A stretch of 64,000 nucleotides of DNA from NCBI GenBank assembly GCA_030159075.1, contig BROG01000258.1, positions 310,001-374,000 on the forward strand. Reading direction: 5' to 3'. The position numbers and the translations under genes were made by a program. The notes under the pieces were generated by a model. It saw only the letters and a list, made by a program, of their open reading frames with translations. It ran no database searches and had not been told where the DNA came from. The stretch comes from Atrina japonica (lineage: Eukaryota > Mollusca > Bivalvia > Pterioida > Pinnidae). Of this stretch, positions 1 through 11,911 are shown one piece after another (within the stretch, counting starts at the first letter, position 1; the number at the start of each line of letters is the position of its first letter).

Positions 1-640
1 GTCATTTAACTGATATTTCTTCAGTTGGTTTTATAGCATTTGCCAACAGAGATATTGCAAGGAAACATTCTACATTTAATCATATTGTTAACTCACTCGC
101 ATTGTTACTTAATTACTTATAAACCACGACCTCACTTGTCACAAAAAGGAATTGATTGTTGTACAAACTAATTACTGTCTTTGGCTGGTGACAAATTTTA
201 TGCCTCTTTATATCAATGCTCAATGTATCAATATTTGTAAAATTCTTATTTGGAATACACATGACTTTAATGATATATGTGTATGGAAGTTATTGCAAAT
301 TAAAATAAAAAAAACAACAATAGAAATAAAAAGAACTGTTTACATCATTAATCATACTTTTCTTAGTTTCAAATTTGAAAACTGTCTATAACTCAGAAAA
401 GCAGCGTTAGATTTTGCCTCGAATCTTGTATTTCTATCTTTAATATTTGTCGGAATGTGAAAATGGACATTGGTCTAATGCGTTCCAAATCCTGAATCCA
501 AATAACAAAATCTGCTAGGAAATGATTACTTCTCACCCAAGTCAATAGAATTTTATATTTATCCCCGACGTTTAAACCTTGGGGCAATAAAGCTAATTCA
601 TTTACTCACGAGTGATCAATGTTAAGGGGGAAATTAAAAG
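1..640. other. AT-rich sequence, no gene seen
   Basis: I see no reading frame with family resemblance and no recognisable repeat here. The open frames are short, AT-biased and stop-bounded by chance. The first recognisable sequence is the retroelement that begins near 641. Confidence 0.6.
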
Positions 641-1189
641 GTTACTATAGACAAAGACGGGAAATTAACAACTAAGCTATGGCAAACGCGGCGATTTCGG
701 TTTTCCCATCGTAAATTTTCCACAATTAAGTAGTAATATACCACAATCACACGAATATGGAGTATATATTTCACAAATGATCCGATATATCAGGGCGTGT
801 TCAACATATGAGCATTTCATATACAGAAGTAAACAACTCATGGAAAAATTAAAGACACAGGGATATCAAAGACCGCGTTAAACTTTGATGTCAACGTTCC
901 ACAAATTTTACGGCCATTACTCTGTTTCACTCAGTGAAATGATGAGTTGTCTGTTCTATGGCGTTGCTCAGACGTTTGTACCAATCGTGATGAGGATTCG
1001 TTCCTCACGTATTTCAGTTTGATTTGACTCAGGGCGGGTATGACCGGTAGGCAGGGGATGCTTACTCCTGCATGGCACCTGATCCCTCCTCTTGGTTTCA
1101 GAGGTCCGTGTTTGTCCAATTTTCCCCAGCTTTGTATCTATATACATCCTAAAGATTTATACTTTGGTATCTGGGATTTTTTATATTGT
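641..1189 (+). mobile_element. Family 1 Penelope-like element, 5'-truncated (RT C-terminus + 3' tail)
   Basis: The left part matches the C-terminal RT region of the better copies at 48.5-50.4 kb (the stretch encoding GKLATKLYDK...SPAYGVYISQMIRYARAC), but with frameshifts and stops. The right part is the family tail (accggtaggcaggggatgcttactcc..., then cctcttggtttcagaggtccgtgtttg), ending in ctttggtatctgggattttttatatt. Strand follows the coding direction and the tail. 5' truncation with a preserved 3' end is what target-primed reverse transcription leaves. The copy encodes nothing functional. Confidence 0.85.
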
Positions 1190-1232
1190 GTATGTTTATA
1201 AATAGACAAAAACTACAGATGTTTTTATCTGT

Positions 1233-1306
1233 ATCATCAGACTGCCTGATCGTTGTAGCGGGTGGATTCACCGAGAGCGTAGTTCGATCAAGTGCAGTCT
1301 GATGAT
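1233..1306. repeat. Short inverted repeat (13-bp arms)
   Basis: The arms atcatcagactgc (1233-1245) and gcagtctgatgat (1294-1306) are perfect reverse complements around a 48-nt spacer. It could be a small foldback element or a chance hairpin. There is no coding content. Confidence 0.6.
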
Positions 1307-1309
1307 ATG

Positions 1310-2095
1310 GATAGAGACATTTGTTTGGTTTCATGTTTATTACATGCCCCTTATTTATCCATATGTGTACAAAAAATTTAAATTTATTCCGCTTTTAATG
1401 ACACCATCAAATAGTTTGGATGGCATGAACCCCATTAAGAAAAGTAACTCCATCGAAATTTCCGTATCCAACTATATTGCAATACGACGTTACGTATTGC
1501 ATATTCGTATTGAACTCTATTGTAACTGTATGATTATACATGCATGTAATAAAACCTAGATCTGTTTTAATTATTTATATTAAAGTTTAGTATCAAGGTT
1601 AGATGAAGACAATCATTAGTCTCACAACAGTCTTAATGTACACTTTTTGTTTACATCATTAAACTAGACAGTAATTTGATTTTAATTTGTTATATTTTCT
1701 CTGAGGGAAGAATAAAATAGTGGAAATTTGTCATCCCTGATATTAAAACAATATAAAGTAATTAACAAACAGAAGTAATGTAATGCATAGATTACATACA
1801 TTTTTGTCCCCATAATACATTACATTTACGTACAATTTTTTGTACAATTCAGGCAGGGGTGATTCATGTCCATCTCAGGTCTCAGATTTTTATTATTTTT
1901 GTTTTGACTATAATGACACCCTTTTATAAAAAATGAAAAAATTGACACAGAAGGCAAACCCTTGCCATGGTAACCAAGGTTGTCTTTTCCCCCTGAAATG
2001 ATGTGTTTGTGTATACAATTTCTATGTTTAGACGTAAAATGTTCTGCTAAAATGATTTATACTAAAAGAACATATTGCCACCTTCAAGATTAAGA
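1310..2095. other. AT-rich sequence, no gene seen
   Basis: No coding similarity or interspersed repeat is recognised. One palindrome-like ttgccatggtaac occurs at 1962-1974; it resembles the X-box-like motifs that recur in an array near 53 kb. Confidence 0.5.
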
Positions 2096-2458
2096 ATATA
2101 AAAAATATCAGATACCAAAGTATAAATCAATAGAAGTCCAATGAAATACGTGAGGAGTGTATACTCGTCACAATTGGTACAGACGTCTAAACAACCGCCA
2201 ACGAAAAGGCAAACTCAACATTTCACCTTGTGAAACAGAGTAATTGCAAACAAGACTATTATACCAATTTGCGGAACATTGACATTAAACGCGGTTTTCG
2301 ATATCCCTGTGTCAATAATTTGTTGTGAGTAGTGAGTAGTTTACCTCTGTATATGAAATCTTCACGCCCTGGCATATTTGTGAAATATAAACTCCATATG
2401 CGGGTGCTTTTACTACTTAAATGTGGAAAATTTACGATGGGAAACCGAAATCTGTAGC

Positions 2459-2797
2459 TTATAGCTTACTTGCTAATTTCCCGTATGTGTCTATATTAAG
2501 TAAAATGTATGAAGCGTGTGTGCTTGATTCCGTTGTATCTTTAATTTCTAGTGCGCTGGGATATATCGCATTGTCAAATGTATGAAAATTGATATATCTA
2601 AATGTCAAATTAAAGGACACTGCTAACTTTTTCTTCTTTTGATTCAGCAGTTTCTGAATGAAGTCTGCTTCGTATGAATTAAGGAACAGGTCGGCCAATA
2701 AAGGAGCACAATTGGTTCCCATAGGAATGCCGACAGTTTGTTGAAAGACCACGTCTCCGAACATTACAAATATATTGTCTATTGGAAATTCCAGCAT
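2459..2797 (-). pseudogene. Reverse transcriptase palm fragment lacking the catalytic DD
   Basis: The 112-residue frame opens MLEFPIDNIFVMFGDVVFQQ and contains RT motif B, GIPMGTNCAPLLADLF. Motif C should read FRYIDDVLSINNDNFHT as in the 48.5-kb copy. Here it reads FRYI-NFHT, so an in-frame deletion of nine residues removes both catalytic aspartates. LDILLNI is also damaged (SYILLNI). RT activity is impossible even though the frame stays open. This is a remnant of the minus-strand copy at 2.1-3.3 kb. Confidence 0.85.
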
Positions 2798-2942
2798 GTT
2801 TTTATATCAACTGTGTATTTATGTGTAGAATCAGAGTGGTGTTAGACAAAATAAGTATCATGACAGCCAATCACTAGATATTTAAATTTTGGGTACCACA
2901 TTTAACAGTTGTCTATGATGCTAAAAAGTCTTTCTTTTAATT

Positions 2943-3131
2943 TCAATGTGGAATAGTTGTGTAAAGAGTAGAGAAGTCATGAGTTTTAATACTGTGAATT
3001 CGAGAAAAATTATGTGCCTTCAAATTTTCTGAAAGCTGTTTAGAATTTTTAAGAATCCACATCTGATTCACACCGGTTCTGGAATAAGCAAGTGTACAGT
3101 ATTGTTGAAGTGTCTCCTTAACGGCTGTCAA
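2943..3131 (-). pseudogene. Reverse transcriptase fingers/motif A fragment
   Basis: This 62-residue frame contains TAVKETLQQYCTLAYSRTGVNQMWILKNSKQL followed by motif A, IKTHDFSTLYTTIPH, whose D is the first catalytic aspartate of PLE reverse transcriptases. It aligns by eye with 49514-49700. It is separated from the palm fragment at 2459-2797 by frameshifts in the same minus-strand copy. Confidence 0.85.
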
Positions 3132-3328
3132 TCTTGGTAAGGAGTAAAGATAAAGGTTTGGTAGAACATTTGCTGGATCCTGCTATGTATTTTTGCTTAT
3201 ATGGGGTTTTATGAAGTTTAGGTATCCAATATATTTAAATATGGTAGCTCAAAATCGGTATCCATTGTATTTATATCAAATGAGCGTAATACGGACACGT
3301 AATACGGACACGTGATTTTGAATTGTTC

Positions 3329-4283
3329 TTAAAAAAGATGTGAAAATTTAAAAGTATATCTGAAAAATCGAATTTATATGGCAGGTAATACTCGACTTTT
3401 TAAATATATTTTTTCAAAATGGTGATTTTTATCGAATTTATAGAATTTCCAACAGCGAACAAATTAAATGTGAACATATTGCGATAGTGTTACCTTTGTT
3501 CAATATGAATCAATTAAAAATTGTCGTGTGTACTTGTTTCCATAGGAACAAAAATTACTTTTTGCAATGATGAGAATTCTGATTCCGGCTAATTCTTAGG
3601 TATTAAAGGAGCAAATTTTAAACAAAATCACATCTACTTCAACAAAACATAGATCCACATCTCATTTTCATCCAATGAAATAGGAATATAATTTTATGTC
3701 ACCATAGCAACAATTTTCACCTAATTATATCTGTAGATATCCATGTATGAACAAATCAGGTAAATTCTATATCTTACGTTCTACACATTGATATATGTAT
3801 ATACATTGTATATAAAACAGTGGATTTATGAGAAAAGGACAGCTAAATTTCGTGAAAGTATGAAAATAATTACCGGTAATCTGATTTGACAAACGTTGCC
3901 TCCCCAAATCAAATAGTCGTCCCAAGTTGACGTACTTAACGTAAACTAGATCTAAATGAAAAAAGGGAGAAATCGCGTCCCTTGTGTACATCTTTATATC
4001 AAGATTTACTGTTCCGATACTTATTCACTTCAGTCAATCAGTTAGGCTATAGGAATACCCTTTGTAATGTCCGAGTAGGCGTCTGTCTGTACAATACTGA
4101 ACATTGACTAACGCCTTACGTCTGCCAGTATGATTTATGCTGTTATGGGGTCTGTTATCCACGTCGACTAGAAATTTTTGCCAATGTGCTGAAAACCCCT
4201 GAAGTTGGTTGGCAAGCATTGATGTTCATCTCAACTGTGACCTAAGGTAGAAAATAGATAAGAACACGCGCAGGAATACAATT
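3329..4283. other. No gene or known repeat recognised
   Basis: AT-rich sequence between a retroelement copy and the divergent edge of the 37-bp minisatellite. Short open frames on the minus strand near 3.8-4.2 kb show no recognisable domain. Confidence 0.5.
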
Positions 4284-4677
4284 TTAGAAATATTGTTTTG
4301 ACTTATCAATGTGACCTGAGGTAGACACATTGAAGTAACTGACGTATGCTACCTGAGGTAGACACAGTGTAGTGACTGATATATTAGACACGGTGTAGTC
4401 ACTGAAAGATGTGACCTGGGGTAGAGACAATGTACTTATTGTTATGTGTGACTGACAAAGTGACCTAAGGTAGACGCATTTTATTAATTGATATATGACT
4501 ATGATACCCAAGGTAGAGATATTGTTTTGACTTATAGACGTAATCAGAATTAGTCACATTGCATTGACTGATATATTTTATCTCAGGTTAACACGGGTAT
4601 TGACTCACAGATGTGACCTGAGGTAGACACAGTATATTGACTTCCAGATGTAACCTGGAGTACAGCCATTGCATTGA
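4284..4677. repeat. Diverged edge of the 37-bp minisatellite
   Basis: Degenerate units of the pattern gtgacctgaggtagacac...ttgactgata recur roughly every 35-80 bases. They are the same motif as the regular array at 5443-6780 but with many substitutions and length changes, as expected at an array edge. The array is interrupted by the retroelement at 4678-5442. Confidence 0.8.
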
Positions 4678-5442
4678 TATAAAACATCTCAGATACCAAA
4701 GTATAAATATTTAGGATGTCCAGGATATATATACAAATCTGGTAAAATGGACAAACACGGACCTCTGGAAACCGAGAGTTGGGATCAGGTGCCATGGAGG
4801 AGAAAGCATCCCCTTTCGACAGGTCATACTCACAGTCCAAAGTCAAGTCCAAATGAAATACGCAAGGAACGAATCCTCGTCACATTTGGTACAAACGTCT
4901 CACCTTGCCGCTAACGAAAAGGCAACTCAACATTTCACCTAGTGAAACAGAGTAATCGCAAACAAGACTTATACCGACCGTAATTTTCCGGAACGTTGAC
5001 ATCAAACGCGGTTTTCAATATAGCTGTGTCAAAAATTTGTCAGTGACGTGTTGACATCTGTATATGAAATGTTCATATGTTGAACACGCACTGACAGGGG
5101 ATCATTTGTGAAATATAAACTTCATATACGGGTGAATGTGGGATGTAACTTCTTAAATGTGGAAAATCGTCGCGTTTGTCGCATAGTTAAGTTGCCGATT
5201 TCCCTCCTGTGTCTATAGTAAGTAAAATGTCTAATTATGAAACGTGTGTGCTTGATTCTGTTGTATCTTTAATTTCTAGTTCGCTGGGATATATAGCATT
5301 GACATATGTGTGGAAATTGTCATTATTAATTGACAAAACGTCGTCGATATATCTAATTAAAGGACAATGCTGGATTTTTTCTTTTGATCCAGCAATTTCT
5401 GAATGAGGTCTGCTTCGTATGATAATGGAACAGGTCGGCCAG
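4678..5442 (-). mobile_element. Family 1 Penelope-like element inserted in the minisatellite
   Basis: The minus-strand copy starts with the tail (catctcagataccaaag at 4685; ggacctctggaaaccgag; gatcaggtgccatggagg). It proceeds through the C-terminal RT to the RT palm region (gtcgtcgatatatctaa near 5340, gaatgaggtctgcttcgtatg near 5400). It breaks off at ...aacaggtcggcc, where minisatellite resumes (agtgactgatagatgcgacc). Minisatellite units on both sides show it inserted into a pre-existing array. It is 5'-truncated and frameshifted. Confidence 0.87.
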
Positions 5443-6780
5443 TGACTGATAGATGCGACCTGAGGTATAGATATTTTATTAAATTATAAATGCGACCTGA
5501 GGTGGACACACTGTATTGACTAATAGATGTGACCTAAGGTAGACACAGTGAAGTGACTGACAGATGTGACCTAAGGCAGACACAGTGAAGTAACTGACAA
5601 ATGTGACCTAAGGCAGACATGGTGAAGTAACTGACAGATGAGACCTAAGGTAGACACGGTGAAGTGACTGACAGATGTGACCTAAGGTTGACACAGTGAA
5701 GTGACTGACAGATGAGACCTAAGGGAGACACGGTGAAGTAACTGACAGATGAGACCTAAGGTAAACACAGTGAAGTGACTGACAGATGAGACCTAAGGTA
5801 GACACGGTGAAGTAACTGACAGATGTGACCTAAGGCAGACACAGTGAAGTAACTGACAGATGAGACCTAAGGCAGACACAGTAAAGTGACTGACAGATGT
5901 GACCTAAGGTAAACACGGTGAAGTAACTGACAGATGTGACCTAAGGTAGACACGGTGAAGTAACTGACAGATGTGACCTAAGGTAGACACAGTGAAGATG
6001 AACTGACAGTTGTGACCTAAGGTAGACACGGTGAAGTAACTGACAGATGTTACCTAAGGCAGACACAGTGAAGTAACTGACAGATGAGACCTAAGGCAGA
6101 CACAGTGAAGTGACTGACAGATGAGACCTAAGGTAGACACGGTGAAGTAACTGACAGATGTGACCTAAGGCAGACACAGTGAAGTGACTGACAGATGAGA
6201 CTTAAGGCAGACACAGTAAAGTGACTGACAGATGTGACCTAAGGTAGACACGGTGAAGTAACTGACAGATGTGACCTAAGGTAGACACGGTGAAGTAACT
6301 GACAGATGTGACCTAAGGTAGACACGGTGAAGTAACTGACAGTTGTGACCTAAGGTAGACACGGTGAAGTAACTGACAGATGTTACCTAAGGCAGACACA
6401 GTGAAGTAACTGACAGATGAGACCTAAGGCAGACACAGTGAAGTGACTGACAGATGAGACCTAAGGTAGACACGGTAAAGTAACTGACATATGTGACCTA
6501 AGGTTGACACAGTGAAGTGGTGACTGACAGATGAGACCTAAGGCAGACACGGTGAAGTAACTGACAGATGTGACCTAAGGTTGACACAGTGAAGTGACTG
6601 ACAGATGAGACCTAAGGCAGACACGCTGAAGTAACTGACAGATGTGACCTAAGGTATACACGGTGAAGTAACTGACAGATGAGACCTAAGGTAGACACGG
6701 TGAAGTTACTGGCAGATGTGACCTAAGGCAGACACGGTGAAGTGATTGATAAATGTAACCTGAATTAAAGACAGTATTTT
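5443..6780. repeat. 37-bp minisatellite, about 35 units
   Basis: The unit is approximately ctgacagatgtgacctaagg + tagacacggtgaagtaa (37 nt). Two unit types alternate irregularly: gatgtgacc...gtaact and gatgagacc...gtgact, with tagacacgg/cagacacag variants. This gives a partial 74-nt higher-order period. Small indels occur near 5995 (gaagatgaact) and 6520 (gtggtgact). No frame stays open across it, so it is non-coding. Confidence 0.95.
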
Positions 6781-7149
6781 TTGATAGATGTGAAAAAGGT
6801 GGACACAAATTAATGACTGACAAAATGACCTATGGTAGCAGTGTATTGAAATCATTTCTTTGTGTACAATTATTTTAGCTTAGGTGACCTATTTTTTAAG
6901 TCGGCGTAGCGCAGGTTGTCATGAGGTTAAGGCCTATCTACCTCAATTCACAGTTGAGATTAACGATATTCCTTCTGCTGTCGGTAGACATTTTCACATT
7001 CTTACACTAAAATCGAAAGTCGAAACTACCGAAACAGAAAGAATATTAAAAAAATTATACAGTGAACTTGAACTGTAAAATTATATTGCCATCTTATTAT
7101 GCTAGGACTATTTTGGTGCAAATATGTATGGTGATCCGTTCAGAGTTAA

Positions 7150-8735
7150 AATGAAGAAGTACCAATTAATAATCGAAGCTCAAGTGCATTAGAGCACGAC
7201 GAATTAGATATGCAACGACCTCAACATGAAGAACAATTGCAAATCCAAAACGGGATAGGACCAGGTGTCCGGACGGAGTCAGCGTCCTCTGCTGTCATGC
7301 CACACCCGTCGCAAATGTTCCATGGAAACCTTTCTAGTATGATGAACGTATCAAAGTCGGTGAAAAGGTCAAGTATAGTGAAGAGGTCAAGTTCGGTGAA
7401 AAGTACTATGGATGAAATAGAGCCACTGTCTGGCCGTGCTCCATAATGCTATCTAATATTATTGAGAGAGGGACTTCATAATGTTTAACAAGATCCCCGT
7501 ATCAACCATAAAGTTTCTTAAACAACGATTTCAAGCATTCAACAACATAAACTTTGTAAGTAGTTCATTGGCTCAACAGGATATATCTGGTCGAGGTAAT
7601 ACTGAAATTCTGAATTATTTATGGACAGAACGTCATCGATATACCTGTAAGTAACATTGGAACCGAGATGCTATCTGTTGTTTTCCTTTGTTTAAATTGT
7701 ATAAATTCCGCTTCATATGAATACAAAAAAATGTCAGCCAAAAGAGGTGCACAATTGGTATCCATTGGAATTTCGACAATCTGTTGGAAAACTTTTCCCG
7801 CAAAAACCACGAATATGTTGTCCACCAAAACCCCCATTCCTTTACATAATAAGGTTCCTCATGACTTAAAACTAAATATTTATATCTCCGATTTCCATTT
7901 TTGTATACAAAAGAGTTTTGTATCATAGATGTTAACCTGTTTTTTAGTTTTTGATGAGGAATTGTTGTCTAAAGGGTCGAAAAATCAAAAGACGTGATGC
8001 TTGTAATATGTTTGAAATTTACAAACTTTAATTGTTCCAAAAATTCTTTTGAATTCTTAAGGATCCACATCTGATTGACTCCGCTTCTTGAGTAGGCCGT
8101 TGTACAGTACTTTTGAAGACCTTGTTTAATATGTGTAAGACGTTTGGTGAGTGAAATAGATAAAGGCTTGGTGGAACACTTAGATTACCCCGCAATAAAT
8201 CGGTGTTTATAAGGATTTTTGTGCATCTTTGGAATCCAATAAATGTATGGCAATTTAAGTTCTGCGTCACTTGTGAGTATTCCTAACGCTGTGAGAACGG
8301 ATTCATGATTATCTAACACTTCAGTGGTAGAAACATCGGTGAGAGTGTATGTAGGGTTTCCAGGAAGTGTTTTGAGTCCACGTTACTCTTATAGAATGCT
8401 AAAGAGTATCGCCTGCAGACAAATCTAATGTTGTTAGATGCTTTGTCAGCAGGGACGATGATAAAAATTTTCGTGGAGACGGGAAAGTTTTACTCAACTT
8501 TCCCTTAAAAAGGTAACATTCAATAGCGTATACTACGTTGGTAGATTTACATGGAAGGTTCTCGAAGCTGTGAGTTGAAAACGAAGGTTTTGTTATGTTG
8601 GATGTAAATGAATTGTCAATAATGAGTATATGACAATTTTTTCTCCTGCATTTAGAAATTATGCTGTCATTGGAGGTAAACTTGTAGTCTTTCATTACAT
8701 CAACCACGTTGAGAAAACGGTGAATTATTATGGAA
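7150..8735 (-). mobile_element. Family 2 Penelope-like element, internally deleted
   Basis: On the minus strand the order is GIY-YIG region (8.4-8.7 kb), a VPADKA linker (near 8440), RT fingers (YWIPKMHKN-like, near 8230; WMWILKN-like, near 8060), RT motif B (TNCAPLLADIFLYSYE, near 7720), then the family 2 tail with 18-bp minisatellite units (gaggtcaagttcggtgaa near 7390). The tail's terminal part is gaagtaccaattaataatcg. Two internal deletions are visible: one joins GIY-YIG to the linker near 8480, the other removes the RT C-terminus near 7575. The order endonuclease then RT matches Naiad-type PLEs. Confidence 0.85.
8399..8707 (-). pseudogene. GIY-YIG endonuclease fragment fused to the PLE linker
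   Basis: The frame reads FTSNDSIISKCRRKNCHILI, then SFENLPCKSTNVVYAIECYL. The latter is the GIY-YIG entry strand (VVYAI, cf. VVYGIECTLCGLIYVG at 63.65 kb), preceded by a Cys-rich segment. The third Cys of the CxxxxCxxCH motif is lost through a short deletion compared with 63.53 kb. After ECYLFKGKL the nuclease stops and another part of the element follows, so the catalytic Arg and Glu are missing. In this copy the nuclease lies 5' of the RT. Non-functional. Confidence 0.8.
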
Positions 8736-9310
8736 AACTTGAATATATTGGCCCAAATATTAGCGTTTACTGACTCAGACTGGTTAAACCCGTTCAGGGT
8801 TAGAAAGAATCACATATTCGAATTCGAATTACGATTAAGTCCGAGTTTCATTTAAAAATGATTAGTTACAACGTCCTGTAATTGTAGAATTAGTTAACCA
8901 TACCCCGTCCTGTTTGTTTTGCGTCATTTGACAGATCTATCTAAACCGGAAATACACGGTAGATAACTCTTATGCCCACATTTCCTATTACCTTTGTCTC
9001 TTTAAAAGCGCATACCGTTGTTAAACTTAGACAAATCCCACGAATGTCGATGGACAAACCAATTTATTCAATATCATTCTGTCGATTTTTGAGTATAGTG
9101 CTGCAAATTACAAATAGATATTTTTTCCAAATAATCCAATTTACTATAGAAGATATATATACTAAAAAACATAATTATCATTTTTCATGCAATGAAATGA
9201 ATCGCCCGTTCTGTAGTAGTATCTGCTTGAATTTTACAAAGAACTGTGCTTACATGTAATGACAAAATTTGGGCATGTTTTATATACATTTTTCTTTGTT
9301 ACTCTGAACT

Positions 9311-9925
9311 GGAAAGGACGGTCAACTTCACACATCCCTTTATGACAAACTCGACTATTTCAATTTCTATATCACGAGCATCCCGTTTCTAAGCAGTAAT
9401 ATTCCATTTTCTCCTGCCTATGGCGTTTTCATTTTACAAATTATACGTTATGCCAGGGCATGCTCTTCTCACGAATGTTTTATTCTGAGAGCGAAACGAC
9501 TCGCCAATAAACTACTTACACAGTGTTACGTTGTTGAACGTTTGGGGTCGTCGTTTAAGAAGTTTTATGGTTGGGGATCTTGTTAAACATTATGAAGTTC
9601 CCCTCACAGAAATATAAGATAGTATTCTGGAGCACGGCCACAGACAGTGACTCCGTTTCACCAATCGTGCTTTTCACCGAACTTGACCTCATCACCAAAC
9701 TTAACATTTTCACCGAATTGACAATAACGGTTTCCATGGAACGTTTGTGACGGGAGTGGCATTCCGGTAGAAGACGCTGACTCCTTCCGGACACCTGGTC
9801 CTATCCCGTTTGGGATTAGCAATTGTTCTTCATGTTGAGACCAATTACACATCTAATTCGTTGTGTTATAATGGACTTGAGTTTTGATTATCGATTGGTA
9901 CTTCTTCAATTTTACTTATAATGAT
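9311..9925 (+). mobile_element. Family 2 Penelope-like element, 5'-truncated (RT C-terminus + tail)
   Basis: The start aligns with the C-terminal RT of the 51.7-52.6 kb copy (QLHTSLYDK..., SPAYGVF, RYARACSSHECFILRAKRLANKLLTQ). Then comes gaagttcccctcacagaaat and the family 2 tail (actccttccggacacctgg; cctatcccgtttgggatt; cttcatgttgagacc) with three degenerate 18-bp units on the complementary strand (caccgaacttgacctc). With the copy at 7150-8735 it forms a head-to-head pair about 575 bp apart. Frameshifted. Confidence 0.85.
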
Positions 9926-10685
9926 TCCGTTTTAAAAAAACAAAGTTAAATAGTTAAGACCATCTCATTTAATGTACACATTTTAATTCATACCATTAAC
10001 TTCTAACATTTGCAAATAATTTATCCATTTGTAGCACCGTAATGTGTCCTGTCTCACATCAAGAATTTACCAACTTCAGAGAGAATGAAACAGCGACAGC
10101 AGTGTGTTATAGCATTGTAAATACAACTTAAATTTTCCGCTGCATTTGTAACACGAGATTCCCAGACCTTGTATAACTGTCATACCCATTCCGAATTTGA
10201 ACTTTGTCTGGCGACAGCATTATACAACGATGTACATACATTAACCTAACGCTAATTACATCAACAATATTACTTTGATTAACTGTATTATAGAGATATG
10301 CAACTACTATATTGTTAACGCTAAAATAAAATTGTGAAATGTATCACGTGATGGTTATTTTTGTCACAATACCTTTCATCTGATCAGAGAGAGTGTATCA
10401 GTCATTTATCAGATGTCCGGAAAAAGGAAATGAATTAGGATCTGAAATTAGAAAAAAAACAATGATTTAATTATTGTCTAATGTGAATTATTTTCTTCCA
10501 TTGTGATTTTATATACAGCATACATTTTATGAACTATCCAAAATGCATCTGAATGTTAGCTTAATTAAACTGTGTAGGGAGAGAAACGAATTTATTTATC
10601 AGTCTGAAATCTCTGTTATAAAACCTTAGAGATAAATACTTTATTTAGAAAGATAACTGATTTTTTAAGTTTTCATATTCACATT

Positions 10686-10691
<6 letters not shown>

Positions 10692-10748
<57 letters not shown>
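10692..10748. repeat. (GA)n microsatellite
   Basis: About 28 uninterrupted GA dinucleotides. The flanking 9.93-11.49 kb is AT-rich with no gene recognised. Confidence 0.98.
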
Positions 10749-10752
<4 letters not shown>

Positions 10753-11497
10753 GTTTATTATACCTCTATTCTGATCAATGATATAATCTGTGTAGACTCA
10801 AGTCAGACTGCCTTTTTGATCAATCAATTAATGTCCTTCAAGAAGAGTAAATGAATTCAATTCATACCATGACATTGAATTTCATGACGCCAATATTGAT
10901 AGCTAACATAGAATTGGAAAGTGACAGCATGTAATATTAGAGGTGATTATATATAAATTGTAATCTGTTGATATTCAGCAAGGATAGAAAAAATTTACAT
11001 ATATAAAGATGTTTTTGATTTTCATGCACAGATTTGTAGAACGTAGAGACAATAGATGGAAGAATATTGACGTCAGAATACCTGGCATATATGTAGCCGG
11101 ATAAAGAAGCTTAGACATTCTCCAACCATCCATCTTTCCAAAGTAATCCAAGTGGTCTTTTCAAAGTGATGCTTCAACTTTTCAACAAATATTCGTGATC
11201 TGAATCGTGAAATTTGATATAATGAATGCAAAACTTTTCAATTGTAATTCAAAGTGCATTTTCTTGTTGTTTCGAGTCTATAATGAGGCTATTTCCTAAA
11301 CGGAATGACGTGCATTTTGATTTCAGAACTTGATACAGTTTTTGGAGTTTTTATAGAAATGTATTGTTTTCTTGTTTGTGAATTATACGCTGTTCAGAGA
11401 TTACGTAAACTAGAGAAAATATATAATTCAATCAAATTTGGGTGTATATAAGACCTTCATTTCAGTTTGCAATAAAGGTCTTATTATTGTGATGTAA

Positions 11498-11673
11498 TAT
11501 AAAATATCTCAGATACCAAAGTATAAATCTTTAGGATCTCCAGGACACAGATACAAATCCGGCAAAAATGTACAAACACGGATCTCTAGAAACCAAGAGG
11601 TGGGATCAGGTGCCATGTAGGTGTAAGCATCCCCTGTCGACTGGTCACACCCGCCGTGAGTCCACAGTCAATT
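11498..11673 (-). mobile_element. Family 1 PLE solo tail
   Basis: Only the 3' tail is present: atctcagataccaaagtata, tccaggacacagatacaaatcc, gatctctagaaaccaagaggtg, catcccctgtcgactggtca, gtccacagtcaa. No RT follows. It faces outward from the plus-strand solo tail at 12320-12481. Confidence 0.87.
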
Positions 11674-11822
11674 ATGAAAATAATACTGATTTCAAAACCT
11701 TGTCAAACAACATGTTTGATTTCAACATTGTTAAATGAAATAGTCATACGCACACCATAACTGATATATGATATAACACATAGCGTATAATGAATTTCGA
11801 CTGTGAATATTTGACAATGTGA

Positions 11823-11909
<87 letters not shown>
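11823..11909. repeat. (CT)n microsatellite
   Basis: About 43 CT repeats with one ttt interruption near 11836. Confidence 0.98.

Positions 11910-11911
<2 letters not shown>

Larger units (their letters stand above)
2096..3328 (-). mobile_element. Family 1 Penelope-like element, tail + RT, 5' end at the recurrent breakpoint
   Basis: Read on the minus strand, the copy runs from cacgtgtccgtattacg (near 3310), through RT motifs (YWIPKLHKTPYK..., DFSTLYTTIPH, GIPMGTNCAPLLAD), to a tail with an internal deletion (2130-2150 jumps from the terminal tail to the gtccaatgaaatacgtgagg part). The terminal ...gataccaaagtataaatc is present at 2110. The 5' boundary, just past gtgattttgaa, is the same position used by copies at 16.55 kb and 61.73 kb. 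A 13-bp duplication (gtaatacggacac) lies near 3295-3312. Several frameshifts make it inactive. Confidence 0.88.

Noticed and set aside
5440..6780. Regular repeats with spacer-like units, considered as a CRISPR array
   Set aside because: There are no unique spacers; the entire 37-bp unit repeats, and the context is animal DNA.
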